Made by a program: the position numbers and the translations under genes
The notes under the pieces: model-generated
Database searches by the model: none
The model's input: the letters and a program-made list of their open reading frames with translations, nothing else
What the model was told of the DNA's origin: nothing
In this document: in pieces, positions 5,281 through 6,008 of the stretch
Numbering within the stretch: the stretch's first letter is position 1
Layout: every line of letters starts with the position of its first letter
Source of the DNA: Ruminococcaceae bacterium UBA5579
GTDB taxonomy: Bacteria > Bacillota > Clostridia > Oscillospirales > Ruminococcaceae
Direction of reading: 5' to 3'
Length of the DNA: 6,008 nt
NCBI GenBank assembly: GCA_002425305.1
Contig: DILZ01000051.1
Location: 5,331 to 11,338 of the forward strand

Positions 5281-5916
5281 TTACATTTGTAATCCCAAAG
5301 CTCTTTCAACCATTGTCAGCGTTTCATCTATTGATCTGTTTTCATCTCTAAAAATAATCTGAAATCCCGAATTTAAGAAAATATTATATCTATCTTTGGA
5401 GTTTATACGCATCAAACAATATCTGAAATTTATCATTGCTTTTTTAGGATCGTTTTCCTCCATAAGCAGCCGGTAGAGGAATTGTTTTTCCTTGTCCGGT
5501 CGTTCAAAAAAACAATTCACAGAGATATTTGGGTCAGCCAGCATTATTAAAACATTTCTTTTGGGTGCGATATCTCTCAGTGTTTCTAAACTGATATTGG
5601 TGTCTACAAAAATTTTTCTGTTTTGTATTGCAAGCCCGTTCAAAATCTGAAGCTCCAAAATCTCACATTCTTTTGATACACCGTCAAACCATGATTCATA
5701 TTCATCGGGTGTGCGCCTGATAAAATCGTGCCAATCCGACAAGTCTCTTGTATAAGTTAAGCAGGGAAACTCATTTTTGTCAAGTTCAGCAATCAAAGAG
5801 TTATGATAGTTTTCTTCGCAGGCGATACCATCATATTTTTCGGCAAGCAGTTTTACCATAGTCGATTTACCTGCATAAGCAGTTCCATTTATAAAATAAC
5901 AATTTTTAAAATGCAT
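5281..5916 (-). CDS. P-loop nucleotide-binding protein (small kinase/AAA-like), substrate unknown
   Basis: With the ATG at 5916 the protein has 211 residues. An in-frame GTG at 5928 would add four residues, but the ribosome site TGAGGT lies inside that extension, so the ATG is preferred. The Walker A motif GTAYAGKST (11-19 from this ATG) follows a beta strand (CYFIN). A Walker B-like KIFVDTNI (101-108) and a strand VLIMLADP (122-129) follow, then an arginine-containing ERPDKEKQFLYR segment (138-149) that may act as a lid. This is the layout of small nucleoside-, shikimate- or antibiotic-kinase-like P-loop proteins, often annotated simply as AAA family ATPase. No motif fixes the substrate. It is the first gene after a perfect promoter and lies ahead of the GNAT gene. 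A joint small-molecule-modifying role is conceivable but unproven. Confidence 0.8.
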   Translation of the reverse strand: MHFKNCYFINGTAYAGKSTMVKLLAEKYDGIACEENYHNSLIAELDKNEFPCLTYTRDLSDWHDFIRRTPDEYESWFDGVSKECEILELQILNGLAIQNRKIFVDTNISLETLRDIAPKRNVLIMLADPNISVNCFFERPDKEKQFLYRLLMEENDPKKAMINFRYCLMRINSKDRYNIFLNSGFQIIFRDENRSIDETLTMVERALGLQM

Positions 5917-5954
5917 TAGTAACCTCACTCAAATTCCGATTTATCTTAGTAATA

Positions 5955-5983
5955 ATTATACATCAAAGCCGTTACATTGTCAA
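5955..5983 (-). promoter_or_regulatory. Perfect sigma-A promoter of the P-loop/GNAT operon
   Basis: On the minus strand TTGACA (5983-5978), 17 bases and TATAAT (5960-5955) match the consensus fully, with TG directly before the -10. Transcription should start near 5948, giving a leader of about 30 bases before the preferred ATG at 5916. No operator-like palindrome is obvious, so constitutive expression is likely. Confidence 0.85.
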
Positions 5984-6008
5984 TAGAAATGCCATAGCAC
6001 TTTTGACT

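Noticed and set aside
5512..5521. ACAATTCACA, a 9-of-10 match to the direct repeat unit
   Set aside because: It is a single copy inside the P-loop gene with no partner 21 bp away, so it is most likely chance.
5917..5928. GTG start at 5928 for the P-loop gene
   Set aside because: The ribosome site TGAGGT lies within these codons, at a good distance from the ATG at 5916, which is therefore preferred.

Overview
The window looks like chromosomal DNA of a low-to-moderate GC Firmicute, most likely a gut Clostridia (Ruminococcaceae/Oscillospiraceae-like). The reasons are strong AGGAGG-type ribosome sites, several near-perfect sigma-A promoters, an ECF sigma/anti-sigma pair of a type common in Clostridia, and an AgrC/AgrA-type two-component system. 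The species is an inference. No rRNA, tRNA, CRISPR array, complete insertion sequence or recognisable riboswitch is visible.

Layout from left to right. Positions 1-448 hold no convincing gene. They contain a strong leftward promoter (30-58) for a gene outside the window, a pair of 12-bp inverted repeats, a doubtful 54-codon frame, and the leftward terminator of the next operon. Positions 449-1542 (minus strand) carry an ECF sigma factor followed by its presumed membrane anti-sigma partner, with a 4-bp ATGA overlap. An ECF-type promoter in front suggests autoregulation. Positions 1543-2070 are about 530 bases without a convincing gene. They include a block (about 1826-2040) with short open frames on both strands that may be a relic.

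Positions 2071-4083 (plus strand) carry a perfect sigma-A promoter, a LytTR-type response regulator and a GHKL-family membrane histidine kinase joined by a TAATG overlap. Next, starting inside the last codons of the kinase gene, is a perfect 10-bp direct repeat (GCAATTCACA) repeated at exactly 21 bp. This is the geometry expected for a LytTR dimer site. It sits 9 bp upstream of a weak promoter that drives a 152-codon gene for an acidic, coiled-coil cytosolic protein of unknown function. The likely logic is that the kinase senses an external signal, the regulator is phosphorylated and binds the repeats, and the small protein is made. No AgrB/AgrD-like peptide genes are evident, so the signal is unknown.

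Positions 4691-4724 form a strong hairpin between converging transcription units. Positions 4768-5916 (minus strand) carry a P-loop kinase/ATPase-like protein and then a GNAT acetyltransferase. They are read leftward from a perfect consensus promoter at 5955-5983. Their substrates cannot be told from sequence.
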